DNA of 64,000 nt, from contig NZ_QKOE01000001.1 in assembly GCF_003226565.1 (NCBI RefSeq), positions 1 to 64,000 on the forward strand, read 5' to 3'. Made by a program: the position numbers and the translations under genes. Position 1 is the first letter of the stretch. The number at the start of each line of letters is the position of its first letter. Source of the stretch: Parazoarcus communis SWub3 = DSM 12120. GTDB taxonomy: Bacteria > Pseudomonadota > Gammaproteobacteria > Burkholderiales > Rhodocyclaceae. Positions 35,009-44,643 of this stretch are shown here, piece by piece. The notes beneath the pieces were generated by a model. The model was not told the origin of the DNA. It did no database searches and was given only the letters and a program-made list of their open reading frames with translations.

Positions 35009-36301
35009 GTGAGCCTCTGTGCGACTGTCCCGAAGACACCTGAATGCACCTTGCCTGCCCTGCCCCCTGGCCGGCATTACCGCTATCACGTCATGGTCAA
35101 GCCGGCCGGTGCGCTGTGCAACCTCGATTGCCCCTACTGCTTCTACCTGCACAAGACCGATCTGCTTCAGCACGGCCGCAACGCGCGCATGGACGACAGC
35201 CTGCTGGAGACCCACATCCGCCAGTACATCGAGGCCCAGACCGGCGACGAGGTGGTGTTCTCCTGGCAAGGCGGCGAACCCACGGTAATGGGGCTGGGCT
35301 TCTTCCGCCGCGTGGTCGAGCTTCAGGCGCGCCATCGCAAGCCCGGCCAGCGCATCGAGAACGATCTGCAGACCAACGGCCTGCTGCTCGACGACGCATG
35401 GGTCGCCTTCCTGAAGGCGCACCGCTTCGTCGTCGGCCTCAGCGTGGACGGCACCCGCGAACTGCACGACCGCTACCGCCCGACGAAGGGCGGCGAGCCG
35501 ACCTACGACCGCGTCATCGCCGCGGCCAACCGGCTTGCGGTGGCCGAGGTCCCCTTCTCCCTGCTGTGCGTGGTCAATCTCGACGTCGCGCGGGCGCCGC
35601 GCGAGGTCTATCGCAGCCTGCGCGCGATTCCAGGCAGCTTTCGCATCCAGTTCACACCCTGCGTCGAGACCCGCGACTTCAGGCTGCGCGCACCCGGTCT
35701 CGCCCGACCGGCCGACATGCCGCTGCTCGGCACGCCACGCACACGGCCCGACCACCCGCTGTCCATCGTCACCGACTGGTCGGTCGATGCCCGCGACTAT
35801 GGCGATTTCCTTTGTGCCATCTGGCAGGAATGGCTGGTGCACGACTTCGGCCGCCTGCACATCAATGTGTTCGAGACTGCGGTGGCGCAATCGCTCGGCC
35901 TGCCGGCGCAGATGTGCACCAGTGCGCCGGTGTGCGGCAAGGCGATGGCGCTGGAGCACGACGGCGAACTCTATGCCTGCGACCACTTTGTCTATCCAGC
36001 GTACCGCCTTGGCAACATCCGCGAGATCCATCAGGGCGACCTCGCCTTCGCCGACAAGCAGGTCCGGTTCGGACTCGCCAAGCACGACAGCCTGCCCGGC
36101 CACTGCCGGCGTTGCCCATCGCTGCCCCTGTGCTGGGGCGAGTGCCCCAAGAACCGGTTGCTGCGTACGCCGGACGGCGAGCCCGGGCTCAACTACCTGT
36201 GCGAGGGTCTCGCCACCTTCTACGCCCGCGTCACGCGGGACATGCCGGAGATCCGGCACCGGCTCGGCGTTCGCACGCCGGGTCCAATCATCCAGAACTG
36301 A
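35009..36301 (+). CDS. Anaerobic-type sulfatase-maturating enzyme (radical SAM)
   Basis: 430 residues from a GTG at 35009 (GGAG six bases upstream). Cys37, Cys41 and Cys44 form the CxxxCxxC radical-SAM cluster (CNLDCPYCFY). FSWQGGEPT and DLQTNGLLL follow, and the C-terminal SPASM region has CTSAPVCGKAM, ACDHFVYP and CRRCPSLPLCWGECPKN for two further [4Fe-4S] clusters. anSME/AtsB enzymes convert a Ser or Cys in the sulfatase active site to formylglycine, independent of oxygen. The sulfatase gene begins 11 bases downstream. A long antisense frame over this gene is not coding. Confidence 0.95.
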   Translation: MSLCATVPKTPECTLPALPPGRHYRYHVMVKPAGALCNLDCPYCFYLHKTDLLQHGRNARMDDSLLETHIRQYIEAQTGDEVVFSWQGGEPTVMGLGFFRRVVELQARHRKPGQRIENDLQTNGLLLDDAWVAFLKAHRFVVGLSVDGTRELHDRYRPTKGGEPTYDRVIAAANRLAVAEVPFSLLCVVNLDVARAPREVYRSLRAIPGSFRIQFTPCVETRDFRLRAPGLARPADMPLLGTPRTRPDHPLSIVTDWSVDARDYGDFLCAIWQEWLVHDFGRLHINVFETAVAQSLGLPAQMCTSAPVCGKAMALEHDGELYACDHFVYPAYRLGNIREIHQGDLAFADKQVRFGLAKHDSLPGHCRRCPSLPLCWGECPKNRLLRTPDGEPGLNYLCEGLATFYARVTRDMPEIRHRLGVRTPGPIIQN

Positions 36302-36311
36302 GGAGACAACC

Positions 36312-37862
36312 ATGAACAAGAACCGACCGATGCAACGATCCGGCTCCAACCCACGACGGGCCCTCGCCGGCGCCATGCTCGCCGCGGCCCTCGCCGGCAC
36401 GGCGCCTGCCAAGGCGCAGGCCAAACCGCCCAACATCCTGGTGATCATGAGCGACGACGTCGGCCACACAAACGTCGGCGCCTACAGCCACGGCATGATG
36501 GTACCCACACCCAATATCGACCGCATTGCCCGCGAAGGCCTGCTGTTTACCGACCATTACGCCCACCCCAGCTCCACCCCGGGGCGCGGTGCCTTCATCA
36601 CCGGCCAGTTGCCGATCCGCACCGGCCTCACCACCGTGGGCCTGCCCGGCTCGCCGGTCGGGCTGGACGCACGCGATCCAACCCTTGCCAAAGTACTCAA
36701 GAGCGCCGGCTATCGTACCGGCCAGTTCGGCAAGAACCACCTTGGCGACCGCAATGAGCATCTGCCTACGGTGCACGGCTTCGACGAGTTCTTCGGCAAT
36801 CTCTACCACCTCAACACCGAGGAAGAGCCCGAGCTGGCGATGTGGAAACAGGACCCCGGCTTCAACAGCCGCTACCTCCCGCGCGGCGTGCTCGACTGCG
36901 TCGCCAGCGCCACCGACGACAGTGCCCCCGACCCCCGCTTCGGCGCCTGGGGCAAGCAGCGCTGCAAGGACACCGGCGCGCTGACCTCGAAACGCATGGA
37001 AACCGCGGACGAGGAATTCCTCGCCCGCACGCAGGACTTCATGGAGCGCGCGGCCCAGGCCGGTGAGCCCTTCTTCGCCTGGTTCAACCCGACGCGCATG
37101 CACATCTACACCCACCTGAAGGAAGAGTCCCGCGGCCTGGCCAATGACATCTCGTCCGAGTTCGACGTATTCGGCAGCGGCATGATGGAGCACGACGGCC
37201 ACGTCGGCCAGTTGCTCGCCCACCTCGACAAGCTGGGCATCGCGCGCGACACCATCGTCATCTACACCACGGACAACGGCGCCATGTCGGCCTGGTGGCC
37301 CGATGGCGGCACCACCCCCTTCCGCGGCGAGAAGGCCACCACCTGGGAGGGCGGCGTGCGGGTGCCGATGCTGGTGCGCTGGCCGGCGGCGATCCCTGCC
37401 GGCTCGGTATCCAACGGCATCCAGACGCACGAGGACCTGTTCACCACGCTGGCCGCCGCCGCCGGGGTGACAGGTGTGGCGGAACGCCTGCGCAAGAGCC
37501 ATCAGGTCTGCATCGACGGCGTGGATAACCTGGCCCACTGGCAGGGCAAGGGCCCCTCCGAGCGCAACGCTGTGATCTATTACAACGAGAGCGAACTCAC
37601 TGCCGTGCGCATCGGACCGTGGAAATCACACCTGAAGACACGAGAGGGTTTCTTCGACCATCAGAAGCCGAGCACGCTGACCTTCAACCTGCGCATGGAC
37701 CCGTTCGAGCGCCATGACGGCCACAAGGCCAACGAACTGTCGATGCGCATGGGCGTAGCCTGGGGCGGCCAGGTCTACGACCTGATCGGCAGTCACATGC
37801 GTTCCCTGCAGGAATGCCCGCCACGCCAGAAGGGCGGCACGCTGGGCGTTCGCGCCCAGTAG
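36312..37862 (+). CDS. Exported Ser-type sulfatase
   Basis: 516 residues with an N-terminal signal peptide (about 1-37, with NPRRALAG before a hydrophobic stretch and an AQA cleavage site; possibly Tat). Asp48/Asp49 in MSDDVGHTN bind metal. The formylglycine site is Ser88 in S-T-P-G-R, followed by GAFITG, which marks a Ser-type sulfatase that needs the anSME encoded immediately upstream. KNHLGD, TTDNGA and TPFRGEKATTWEGGVRVP are standard. Alkyl/aryl sulfatase S1 family. Next to a steroid cluster, a steroid sulfate (sulfated bile acid, sterol or estrogen) is a sensible substrate guess. It converges on the EthD gene with a 24-base gap. Confidence 0.93.
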   Translation: MNKNRPMQRSGSNPRRALAGAMLAAALAGTAPAKAQAKPPNILVIMSDDVGHTNVGAYSHGMMVPTPNIDRIAREGLLFTDHYAHPSSTPGRGAFITGQLPIRTGLTTVGLPGSPVGLDARDPTLAKVLKSAGYRTGQFGKNHLGDRNEHLPTVHGFDEFFGNLYHLNTEEEPELAMWKQDPGFNSRYLPRGVLDCVASATDDSAPDPRFGAWGKQRCKDTGALTSKRMETADEEFLARTQDFMERAAQAGEPFFAWFNPTRMHIYTHLKEESRGLANDISSEFDVFGSGMMEHDGHVGQLLAHLDKLGIARDTIVIYTTDNGAMSAWWPDGGTTPFRGEKATTWEGGVRVPMLVRWPAAIPAGSVSNGIQTHEDLFTTLAAAAGVTGVAERLRKSHQVCIDGVDNLAHWQGKGPSERNAVIYYNESELTAVRIGPWKSHLKTREGFFDHQKPSTLTFNLRMDPFERHDGHKANELSMRMGVAWGGQVYDLIGSHMRSLQECPPRQKGGTLGVRAQ

Positions 37863-37886
37863 CGGGATTCGCACCACTGCCGTCCC

Positions 37887-38561
37887 TCAGGGGCGGCGGT
37901 GGGTCACATGGGTCAGCAGGCACACCGAACGCGTGGCGTCGATCTGGTCCGCCAGCCCACCCGGCAGGTGCGCCCACACGGACTCCCTGCCGAACGCGTC
38001 GGCAACGGCTTCGACCGAGGCAAACCAGGCCTCAACGATCGCGTCGTACTCGTAACCGGGGGGCTGCTCCCCAGCCACCACGTTCCATACCAGGCGCGTC
38101 ACTGCAGCCCACGGCGAGCCGGCTACGCCGATCAGGTCGCCCGCCTGCAATCCCTGCGCTGCACGCGCACGCAGGAACAGGACGACGCACACGCCGGTTT
38201 CCTCACCGTCCACCAGCACCCTCTCTTCTGCAACCAGGGTGAAATCGCGCACGTAGGTCGAGAACACTCTCGGCTCGTCGGGCCGCATGATGCGTAAGGT
38301 CTCTTCGTCGTTCCAGATGTCGTCGGCGGCCTGGCGGTCGCGCAGCGACAGCAGATTGACGCCGTCGTAGTCGATGCTGGCACCGTTGGGCATACCGGGC
38401 CGATCGAGCACGCGCGAACACTGACGCACGGTCCTGACCTTGTCCTGGACGTTGCGACACTGGCGACCAAGCGCGGAATGCTCACGCCAGGCCTGCGGAA
38501 AGTCCTCGGGCGCCAGCGCCGCATTGCGCTTGGCGAGGTAGATCATCTTCCATTGCGTCAT
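37887..38561 (-). CDS. EthD-domain (dimeric alpha-beta barrel) protein
   Basis: 224 residues. The N-terminal MTQWKMIYLAKRNAALAPEDFPQAW pattern (read in parts) is that of EthD ferredoxin-like domains; the second half probably repeats the fold (GYEYDAIVEAWFASVEAV). The start overlaps the stop of the preceding nitronate monooxygenase gene (ATGA), so the two are coupled. EthD proteins are small dimeric accessory or catalytic proteins of uncertain role in ether and steroid degradation clusters. It ends the ipdF-thiolase-acyl-CoA dehydrogenase operon. No catalytic residues can be assigned. Confidence 0.75.
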   Translation of the reverse strand: MTQWKMIYLAKRNAALAPEDFPQAWREHSALGRQCRNVQDKVRTVRQCSRVLDRPGMPNGASIDYDGVNLLSLRDRQAADDIWNDEETLRIMRPDEPRVFSTYVRDFTLVAEERVLVDGEETGVCVVLFLRARAAQGLQAGDLIGVAGSPWAAVTRLVWNVVAGEQPPGYEYDAIVEAWFASVEAVADAFGRESVWAHLPGGLADQIDATRSVCLLTHVTHRRP

Positions 38562-39559
38562 GAACGCAGTCCGTCCGGCGCCGCCGGCGCAGCGAACGAC
38601 GCGGCCAGCACAGCCGCTTCGGCGTATTCCTGACGCATGCGCGCTACCAGTTCGGCCACCGTGGGCACGTCGTGGATGCTGCCGATACCCTGACCCGCCG
38701 ACCACACCTCCTTCCATGCCTTGGGCTTGGCATCCAGCCCGGCGAAGAGGTCGTCCTTGCCGCCGTCCTGGCTGCCCACGAGTGCATCCGGGTCGATCCC
38801 CGCCGCGCGCACGCTGTTCTTCAGATAGTTGGCCCAGATGCCGCTGAACACCGGGGTATAGACGATGTCGGCCGCGCCGTCGCGTACGATCATGTCCTTG
38901 TGGCCGGCATCGGCCGCGGCCTCACGGGTGGCGATGAAGCGCGTCCCCATGTAGCCCAGGTCGGCACCCATGACCTCGGCGGCACGCAACGCCCGCCCGC
39001 TCGACAAGGCACCCGCCAGCAGCAGGGGACCGTCCCAGAACGCACGTACTTCGGCCACCAGCGCAAAGGGCGACAAGGTGCCGCCGTGACCTCCAGCGCC
39101 CGCACATACGAGGATCAGGCCATCGACGCCACTGACAGCGGCCTTGCGCGCATGCTCGACATTGATGACATCGTGGAACACCAGCCCGCCGTAATCGTGC
39201 ACACGCTCGACCACCGCATCCGGACGGCCTACCGAGGTGATCACGAAAGGCACGCGGTGCCTGACCACGCACTCGAGATCGGGGTCACGCCGCGGATTGG
39301 ATTTGTGCAGGATCAGGTTGGCCCCATAGGGCGCAGCCGGGCGCTCAGGATGCGCGCGATCCCAGGCTGCCAGATCCGCCGTGATGTGCGTCAGCCACTG
39401 GTCGAGCAGTTCGGGCGTGCGCGCGTTCAGCGTTGGGAAGCTGCCGGCAACGCCAGCCTTGCACTGCGCCAGTACCAGTTCCTGGCCACTGGCAAGAAAC
39501 ATCGGCGAGCCGATCAGCGGCAGCGCGAGCCGCCCACGAAACAGGTCGGGAATGGGCAT
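38558..39559 (-). CDS. Nitronate monooxygenase-family FMN protein
   Basis: 333 residues. 2-nitropropane dioxygenase-like TIM barrel: PLIGSPMFLASG at the N-terminus, CAGAGGHGGTLSP for FMN phosphate binding, and GADLGYMGTRFIAT. GGAGAAG precedes the ATG at 39559. It differs from the IpdC homologue at 51984-53123 (GGEGGGHTG) in length and motif. Members of this family include enoyl-type reductases as well as nitronate oxidases; in a steroid cluster a dehydrogenase or reductase role on a ring C/D CoA ester is plausible. Its partner EthD gene overlaps it. Confidence 0.85.
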   Translation of the reverse strand: MPIPDLFRGRLALPLIGSPMFLASGQELVLAQCKAGVAGSFPTLNARTPELLDQWLTHITADLAAWDRAHPERPAAPYGANLILHKSNPRRDPDLECVVRHRVPFVITSVGRPDAVVERVHDYGGLVFHDVINVEHARKAAVSGVDGLILVCAGAGGHGGTLSPFALVAEVRAFWDGPLLLAGALSSGRALRAAEVMGADLGYMGTRFIATREAAADAGHKDMIVRDGAADIVYTPVFSGIWANYLKNSVRAAGIDPDALVGSQDGGKDDLFAGLDAKPKAWKEVWSAGQGIGSIHDVPTVAELVARMRQEYAEAAVLAASFAAPAAPDGLRS

Positions 39560-39615
39560 CCCATCTTCTCCGGGAAAATGTCGTCTTGCAGGCGGTCATG
39601 CTTGCGCGCAGGCGC

Positions 39616-40779
39616 TCAAGCGCGCGGCATGCCCAACCCACGCTCGGCGATGATGTTCAGCTGGATCTCGTTGGTGCCGGCATAGATGGTGTCGGCACGC
39701 GAGAAGAAGAACACCTGCTGCAGACGGCGTACCGCGTCGTCGTGCGAGCGCACGTCACCCGCCACACCGATCACATCCATCGCCAACTGGCCGAGCTCGC
39801 GGTGCCAGTTCGACCAGGCGTACTTGTAGATCAGCGCCTCGGGCCTCACCGTGGTCGAGCCGGTGTCTTCTTCCAGCATGCGCAGGCCGTTGTAGCGCAG
39901 GCCCTGCAGGCCCACCCAGGCGTCGGCGATGCGCTGGCGGATGGCCGGGTCGCGCGCAGCGCCATTGCCGCGCGCGACGTCGACCACCAGCTTCAGTTCA
40001 TGGATGAAGTGCATCTGCTGGCCGAGCGTGGATACACCGCGCTCGAAGCCGAGCAATGCCATCGCCACCTTCCAGCCCTCGCCCGGCTTGCCGATGATGC
40101 AGTCGGCCTCGGTCACCGCACCGTCGAAGAACACCGAGTTGAACTCGGCCTCACCGGTCATCTGGCGGATCGGATGAATGTCGACACCCGGCTGGTCGAG
40201 CGGCACAAGCAGGAAGGACAGCCCTTCGCGCCCCACCGAACCCGGTGTGCTGCGGGCGATGACGAACACCCAGTCCGACTCGTGTGCGAGCGAGGTCCAC
40301 ACCTTCTGCCCCTGCAGCCGCCAGCGGCCGTCCTCGTCCTGCCAGCAGCGCGTGGTGATGGCGGCGAGGTCTGAGCCGGCGCCCGGCTCGGAGTAGCCCT
40401 GCGCCCAATACTCGTGCCCTTCGCGGATACCGGGCAGGAAGCGGGCCTGCTGTGCAGGCGTGCCGAGCGCAATCAGCGTCGGCGCCATCAGCGTCTCGCC
40501 GATGTGACCGATGCGGCCCGGCCCGCCGGCGCGCACGTATTCCTCATGGAAGGCGAGCTGCAGCGCCAGCGGCAGGTCGCGCCCGCCGTGCGCCTTGGGC
40601 CAGCCCAGGCCGACCCAGCCACCGGCGGCAAGCTCCTGCTCCCATTCCTTGCGCAGCGCCGGATAGGCTTCCTCGTCACCGGGGCCGCCGCGGTGTTTCA
40701 GGCAGGCGAAGCGGCCGGTCAGGTGGGTCGCCATCCAGCCGGCGACTTCCTGGCGAAATTCCTGTTCGTTCATGCTCAT
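39616..40779 (-). CDS. Acyl-CoA dehydrogenase, long subunit of heteromeric pair 2
   Basis: 387 residues from the ATG at 40779 (AAGGAC seven bases upstream; the frame extends to 40797). YSEPGAGSDLAAI, GQKVWTSLAHESDW and C-terminal YAGTNEIQLNIIAERGLG mark the FadE26/28-type subunit. The preceding gene (40798-41928) supplies the partner with the GFTWE motif. Together they probably form an alpha2beta2 dehydrogenase. Context with thiolase, MaoC and IpdF-like genes points to a ring C/D or side-chain CoA substrate. Confidence 0.9.
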   Translation of the reverse strand: MSMNEQEFRQEVAGWMATHLTGRFACLKHRGGPGDEEAYPALRKEWEQELAAGGWVGLGWPKAHGGRDLPLALQLAFHEEYVRAGGPGRIGHIGETLMAPTLIALGTPAQQARFLPGIREGHEYWAQGYSEPGAGSDLAAITTRCWQDEDGRWRLQGQKVWTSLAHESDWVFVIARSTPGSVGREGLSFLLVPLDQPGVDIHPIRQMTGEAEFNSVFFDGAVTEADCIIGKPGEGWKVAMALLGFERGVSTLGQQMHFIHELKLVVDVARGNGAARDPAIRQRIADAWVGLQGLRYNGLRMLEEDTGSTTVRPEALIYKYAWSNWHRELGQLAMDVIGVAGDVRSHDDAVRRLQQVFFFSRADTIYAGTNEIQLNIIAERGLGMPRA

Positions 40780-40797
40780 CGGTCCTTGTCCTTGCAT

Positions 40798-41928
40798 TCA
40801 GGCGGCGTCGAGCAGATGGGCGGCGAGCGCCTCGCGCCAGTCGCGGGTGGGGCCGAACCATTGGCTGGCCCAATGTGCCCGCTTGAAGTGCAGCTGAGGG
40901 TCATACTCCCAGGTGAAGCCCACGCCACCATGGAGTTGTATGGCTTCCTGCGCGCAGTAGCGGTAAGCCTCCGTGGCCTGCACCCTCGCTGCGGCAACCT
41001 CGGCTGCCAGCGCAGCCTCGTCGAGTCCGTTCCCCTGCACGCCCTGCGCCACCCGGGCCGCCACGCCACGTACGGTGGAACGCGCGGTTTCCATGCACAC
41101 CATCATCTCGGCGACGCGGTGCTTGACCGCCTGGAAGCTGGCCACCGGCTTGCCGAACTGCACCCGCTCCTTGGTGTAATCGACGGCCAGCTGCAGGCAC
41201 TGCGCCGCACCGCCGACCTGCTCGGCCGCAAGCTGCAGGGCCGCCAGCACGCGCGTGCGTGCAAGGCCGGCCAGCACTCGTGCCGGATCGTCGACGCGGG
41301 CCTCAGCGCCCACGCGGACGTCGGCGAAGGTCCAGCGTGCCTGCGGCCGGGTGAGGTCGAAGACGTCGAGCGGCGTGCGGGTGAGGCCGGCCGCATCCGC
41401 AGCAAGCTCGAACAGCGCCACGCCCGGCGCCTCCTCGATACGTGCCGCCACATAGGCGTGGGTGAGCAGGCCATCATCGAGCACCTGAGCCGCCTCACCG
41501 GCCAGCACCCAGCCCTCACCGTCGCGGCGCGCTTTCACGCTCAACGAGGCCGGTTCGGCATCCAGGCCAGGACCGAGGATCAGCGTGGCAGTGCGCTCAC
41601 CGTAGGCGAGCGCCGCAAGCGCGCCCTGCTGCGCCTCGGCAGTTCCAACCTGCAACAGCGCGGTCTGTGCCAGCACCACGTTGGCCAGGAAGGGTGTGCG
41701 CGCCAGGCGCCGCCCCATTTCCTCCATCAGCAGCGCCAGCTCGACCGCCCCCAGGCCGAGGCCGTCGAAATCTTCCGGCACCTGCACCGCGGCCCAGCCC
41801 AGCTCAACGATCCGCGACCACAGTTCGGCATCGGCGTCGGCCTCCTTGCGTGCGTTGGTATGGGCGGCGAGGAAGTCGGCCGCCGTCTCCTGCAGCGCAC
41901 GTTGCTCGTCGGACAGCGTCAGGCTCAT
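40798..41928 (-). CDS. Acyl-CoA dehydrogenase, short subunit of heteromeric pair 2
   Basis: 376 residues from the ATG at 41928, which shares one base with the thiolase stop (TGATG). The C-terminal IQLHGGVGFTWEYDPQLHFKRA segment carries the catalytic Glu region; the central part is rather degenerate, as usual for this subunit. It lies 18 bases upstream of its long partner. Frames extending this gene upstream to 42171 run antisense-like through the thiolase and are rejected. Confidence 0.9.
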   Translation of the reverse strand: MSLTLSDEQRALQETAADFLAAHTNARKEADADAELWSRIVELGWAAVQVPEDFDGLGLGAVELALLMEEMGRRLARTPFLANVVLAQTALLQVGTAEAQQGALAALAYGERTATLILGPGLDAEPASLSVKARRDGEGWVLAGEAAQVLDDGLLTHAYVAARIEEAPGVALFELAADAAGLTRTPLDVFDLTRPQARWTFADVRVGAEARVDDPARVLAGLARTRVLAALQLAAEQVGGAAQCLQLAVDYTKERVQFGKPVASFQAVKHRVAEMMVCMETARSTVRGVAARVAQGVQGNGLDEAALAAEVAAARVQATEAYRYCAQEAIQLHGGVGFTWEYDPQLHFKRAHWASQWFGPTRDWREALAAHLLDAA

Positions 41929-43130
41929 CACAGCACCTCGAACAGGCCCGCTGCGCCCATGCCGCCGCCGATGCACATCGACACCACGACGTAGCGCACC
42001 CCACGGCGACGGCCTTCGAGCAGCGCGTGGCCGACCATGCGCGCACCCGACATGCCGAAGGGGTGACCGATGGCAATCGCACCGCCATTGACGTTCAGAC
42101 GGTCGTTGGGAATGCCGAGCGTGTCGCGGCTGTACAGCACCTGGCAGGCGAAGGCTTCGTTGATCTCCCACAGGCCGATGTCGCTCACCTTGAGATTGAA
42201 GCGCTCGAGCAGTTTGGGGATGGCGAACACCGGGCCGATACCCATCTCGTCCGGCGCACAGCCGGCCACGGCGATGCCGCGGTAGGCGCCCAGCGGCGCG
42301 ATGCCGCGACGTTCGGCCTCGTCCCGGCTCATCACCAGTGCGGCCGAGGCGCCGTCCGACAGCTGCGAGGCATTGCCGGCGGTGACGAATTCACCCTGCT
42401 TCACCCACTGGCCATCCTTGACCACCGGATTCAGCTTGGCGAGGTCCTCGAGCATGGTCGAGGCGCGGTTGCACTCGTCGCGGGTGGCGACGACATCCTC
42501 GTGCCCCACCGGCTTGCCTTCCTTGTCGAACACCAGTTTGCGCGCCGCCAGCGGCACGATCTCGGCGTCGAACAGGCCGGTGGCCTGCGCGGCGGCGGTG
42601 CGCTGCTGGCTTTGCAGCGAGAACTCGTCCTGCGCGGCACGCGAGATGCCGTAGCGCGCCGACACGATCTCGGCCGTTTCCAGCATCGGGATATAGGCCG
42701 CGGGCACGATCGCCTTCACCGCCTCGGACTGCGCGCGGTAGGTGTTCTTGTGCTTGGTCTGGGTCAGCGACAGCGACTCGACGCCGCCCGCCACCGCAAT
42801 CTTCATCTCGCCAGCGAGGATGTTCTTGGCGGCTACGCCAATCGTCATCAGACCCGAGGCGCACATGCGGTCAAGCGCCATGCCCGGCACGGTGTCCGGC
42901 AAGCCGCCGGTGTAGGCGCACAGGCGGCCGATGTTGTAGGCCTGGGTGCCCTGCTGCACGGCAGCGCCCATGATCACGTCTTCGACCGCGCCGGGCTCGA
43001 TGCCGGCACGCTCGACGACGGCGCGCACCACATGGCCGCCCAGTACCGGCGCCTCAGTGTCGTTGAAGGACCCGCGGAAGGACTTGGTCAGCGCGGTGCG
43101 CGCGGTGGAAACGATGACGGCTTCGGTCAT
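41928..43130 (-). CDS. Acetyl-CoA C-acetyltransferase family thiolase
   Basis: 400 residues. [12 protein letters not shown] holds Cys90, [10 protein letters not shown] and [17 protein letters not shown] the His, and [14 protein letters not shown] the second Cys. It is followed without a gap by a heteromeric acyl-CoA dehydrogenase pair and preceded by a MaoC hydratase and IpdF-like SDR, so a complete beta-oxidation turn is encoded in one transcript. The window has three thiolases; this one is of the general PhaA/FadA type, and its substrate is not clear. Confidence 0.92.
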   Translation of the reverse strand: MTEAVIVSTARTALTKSFRGSFNDTEAPVLGGHVVRAVVERAGIEPGAVEDVIMGAAVQQGTQAYNIGRLCAYTGGLPDTVPGMALDRMCASGLMTIGVAAKNILAGEMKIAVAGGVESLSLTQTKHKNTYRAQSEAVKAIVPAAYIPMLETAEIVSARYGISRAAQDEFSLQSQQRTAAAQATGLFDAEIVPLAARKLVFDKEGKPVGHEDVVATRDECNRASTMLEDLAKLNPVVKDGQWVKQGEFVTAGNASQLSDGASAALVMSRDEAERRGIAPLGAYRGIAVAGCAPDEMGIGPVFAIPKLLERFNLKVSDIGLWEINEAFACQVLYSRDTLGIPNDRLNVNGGAIAIGHPFGMSGARMVGHALLEGRRRGVRYVVVSMCIGGGMGAAGLFEVL

Positions 43131-43152
43131 GGCGATGTGCTCTCTCGGGAAT

Positions 43153-43614
43153 TCAATCGTTGAAGGTATAGCGGCTGATGGTGTCGACCACGCAGCCGGG
43201 GCGCTCGCTGCCCTCGATCTCGATGGTCACGCGCACGGTGGATTGCACCGCGTCCTTGATGCGTTCGACCTTGAGGATTTCGCCGCGACCGCGGATGCGC
43301 GAGCCGACCTTGACCGGCGCCGGAAAGCGCACGCGGTCGCAGCCGACGTTGACGCCCATCTTCAGGTTGTCGGCGCGGATCAACTGCGGCAGGAACAGGT
43401 TGGCAAGTGCCAGCGTCAGGTAGCCGTGCGCGATGCAGGCGCCGAAGGGGCCGTCCTTGGCGCGCCCGGGATCGACGTGGATCCACTGGTGGTCGTCAGT
43501 GGCGTCGGCGAACCGGTCGATGCGGTCCTGGCGGATCTCGACCCAGTCGGTCGTGCCCAGATCCTGCCCTTCGGCCGCCATCAGCTCATCCGCGCGGGAA
43601 AAAACCATGGTCAT
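43153..43614 (-). CDS. MaoC-like (R)-enoyl-CoA hydratase
   Basis: 153 residues from the ATG at 43614 with GAGGGGG upstream (an ATG six bases downstream is alternative). Single hot-dog fold with the hydratase signature [17 protein letters not shown] (catalytic Asp/His) and [16 protein letters not shown]. It would hydrate an enoyl-CoA to the (R)-3-hydroxyacyl-CoA, which an SDR such as the upstream IpdF-like protein could oxidise. It lies 10 bases downstream of that gene. Confidence 0.9.
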   Translation of the reverse strand: MTMVFSRADELMAAEGQDLGTTDWVEIRQDRIDRFADATDDHQWIHVDPGRAKDGPFGACIAHGYLTLALANLFLPQLIRADNLKMGVNVGCDRVRFPAPVKVGSRIRGRGEILKVERIKDAVQSTVRVTIEIEGSERPGCVVDTISRYTFND

Positions 43615-43624
43615 CGTGGCCCCC

Positions 43625-44443
43625 TCAGGCGTGCTGCGAACTGACCGACAGCACTTCACCCGTCATGTACGACGCGTAGTCGCTGGCGAGGAAGACCATC
43701 ACGTTGGCCACTTCCCACACTTCGGCGGCGCGACCGAAGGCCTCGCGGCTGGCAAGCTGGGCGAGCAGTTCCTCGCTGGACGCCTTCTTCAGGAATTCGT
43801 GCAGCGCGATCGACGGTGAAACTGCGTTGATGCGTACGCCGTGCTCGGCCGCCTCGACCGCCGAGCAGCGCGTCAGCGCCATCACCCCGGCCTTGGCTGC
43901 GGCGTAGTGGGCCTGACCCTTCTGCGCGCGCCAGCCGAGCACCGAGGCGTTGTTGACGATGGCGCCGCGACCACGCTTTTCCATGTGCGGCAGCATCGCG
44001 CGCGTCATACGGAAAGTGCCGGTGAGCGTGATGTCGAGCACCCGGCTCCACTCGTCGTCGGTCATCTCGGTGACACGCTTCTCGCCGCCCAGGCCGGCGT
44101 TGTTGATCAGCACGTCGACGCCGCCGAGCTTGTCCTCGGCCGCGGCGACCAGGGCCTGCACTTCCTCTTCATGGGTGACGTTGCACAGTTGGCCCCAGAC
44201 GTTCTGCAGTCCGGTGTCGGCCTTGAGCCTGGCGACCGCCTCTTCCAGCCGGCGCGGATGGATGTCGGAGATCATCAAGGCGCGGCAACCTTCTTCAGCG
44301 CACTTGCGCGCAGCGGCAAAACCGATGCCGGCGCCCGCAGCGGCGGTGATCAGGACGGACTTGCCAGCCAGCAACTGGTGACCAGGGACGTAGGCGGGGG
44401 CTTCTTTCACGGCATGAACCTCGAAGGGTGGAGATGCCGTCAT
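43625..44443 (-). CDS. ipdF: SDR dehydrogenase, IpdF-like (ring C/D degradation)
   Basis: 272 residues. SDR with TAAAGAGIG cofactor loop, NNAGLGGEKRV, NNASVLGWRAQKGQAHYAAAK (Ser/Tyr/Lys region), TRCSAVEAAEHGVRINAVSPSIA and a C-terminal VLSVSSQHA. From memory this pattern is distinctive of actinobacterial IpdF, which oxidises the 5-OH of the HIP side-chain-shortened intermediate. No ribosome site precedes the ATG at 44443; a GTG at 44410 with GAGG eight bases upstream is an alternative start. An operator-like site lies 27 bases upstream of the ATG. First gene of the operon ending at 37887. Confidence 0.82.
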   Translation of the reverse strand: MTASPPFEVHAVKEAPAYVPGHQLLAGKSVLITAAAGAGIGFAAARKCAEEGCRALMISDIHPRRLEEAVARLKADTGLQNVWGQLCNVTHEEEVQALVAAAEDKLGGVDVLINNAGLGGEKRVTEMTDDEWSRVLDITLTGTFRMTRAMLPHMEKRGRGAIVNNASVLGWRAQKGQAHYAAAKAGVMALTRCSAVEAAEHGVRINAVSPSIALHEFLKKASSEELLAQLASREAFGRAAEVWEVANVMVFLASDYASYMTGEVLSVSSQHA

Positions 44444-44469
44444 TTATAGGAGGGTTGCGAGCGGGCAGC

Positions 44470-44486
44470 ATCGTCAAAACGGACGG
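44470..44486 (+). promoter_or_regulatory. Operator-like palindrome, site 7
   Basis: ATCGTCAAAACGGACGG, 14 of 17 positions as in the best copy. It is upstream of the minus-strand ipdF operon in the gap 44444-44643. Confidence 0.55.
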
Positions 44487-44643
44487 GGCCGCAAATGCGC
44501 GCCACATTCCCGATCGGGAAATCCCCCATCCTGCTGCGGCTTTCTCATGTCGAGTCCGCCACTTGGGATCTGATTCGTCGCGAGCAGTCACACGCAGCAC
44601 AAACCCAGCCGATCCGCGCCGCACAGCTCCATATGACGTTCAC

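Noticed and set aside
34928-36469. 513-codon minus-strand frame over the sulfatase-maturating enzyme
   Set aside because: The plus strand carries three intact Fe-S motifs and a ribosome site; the antisense frame shows none.
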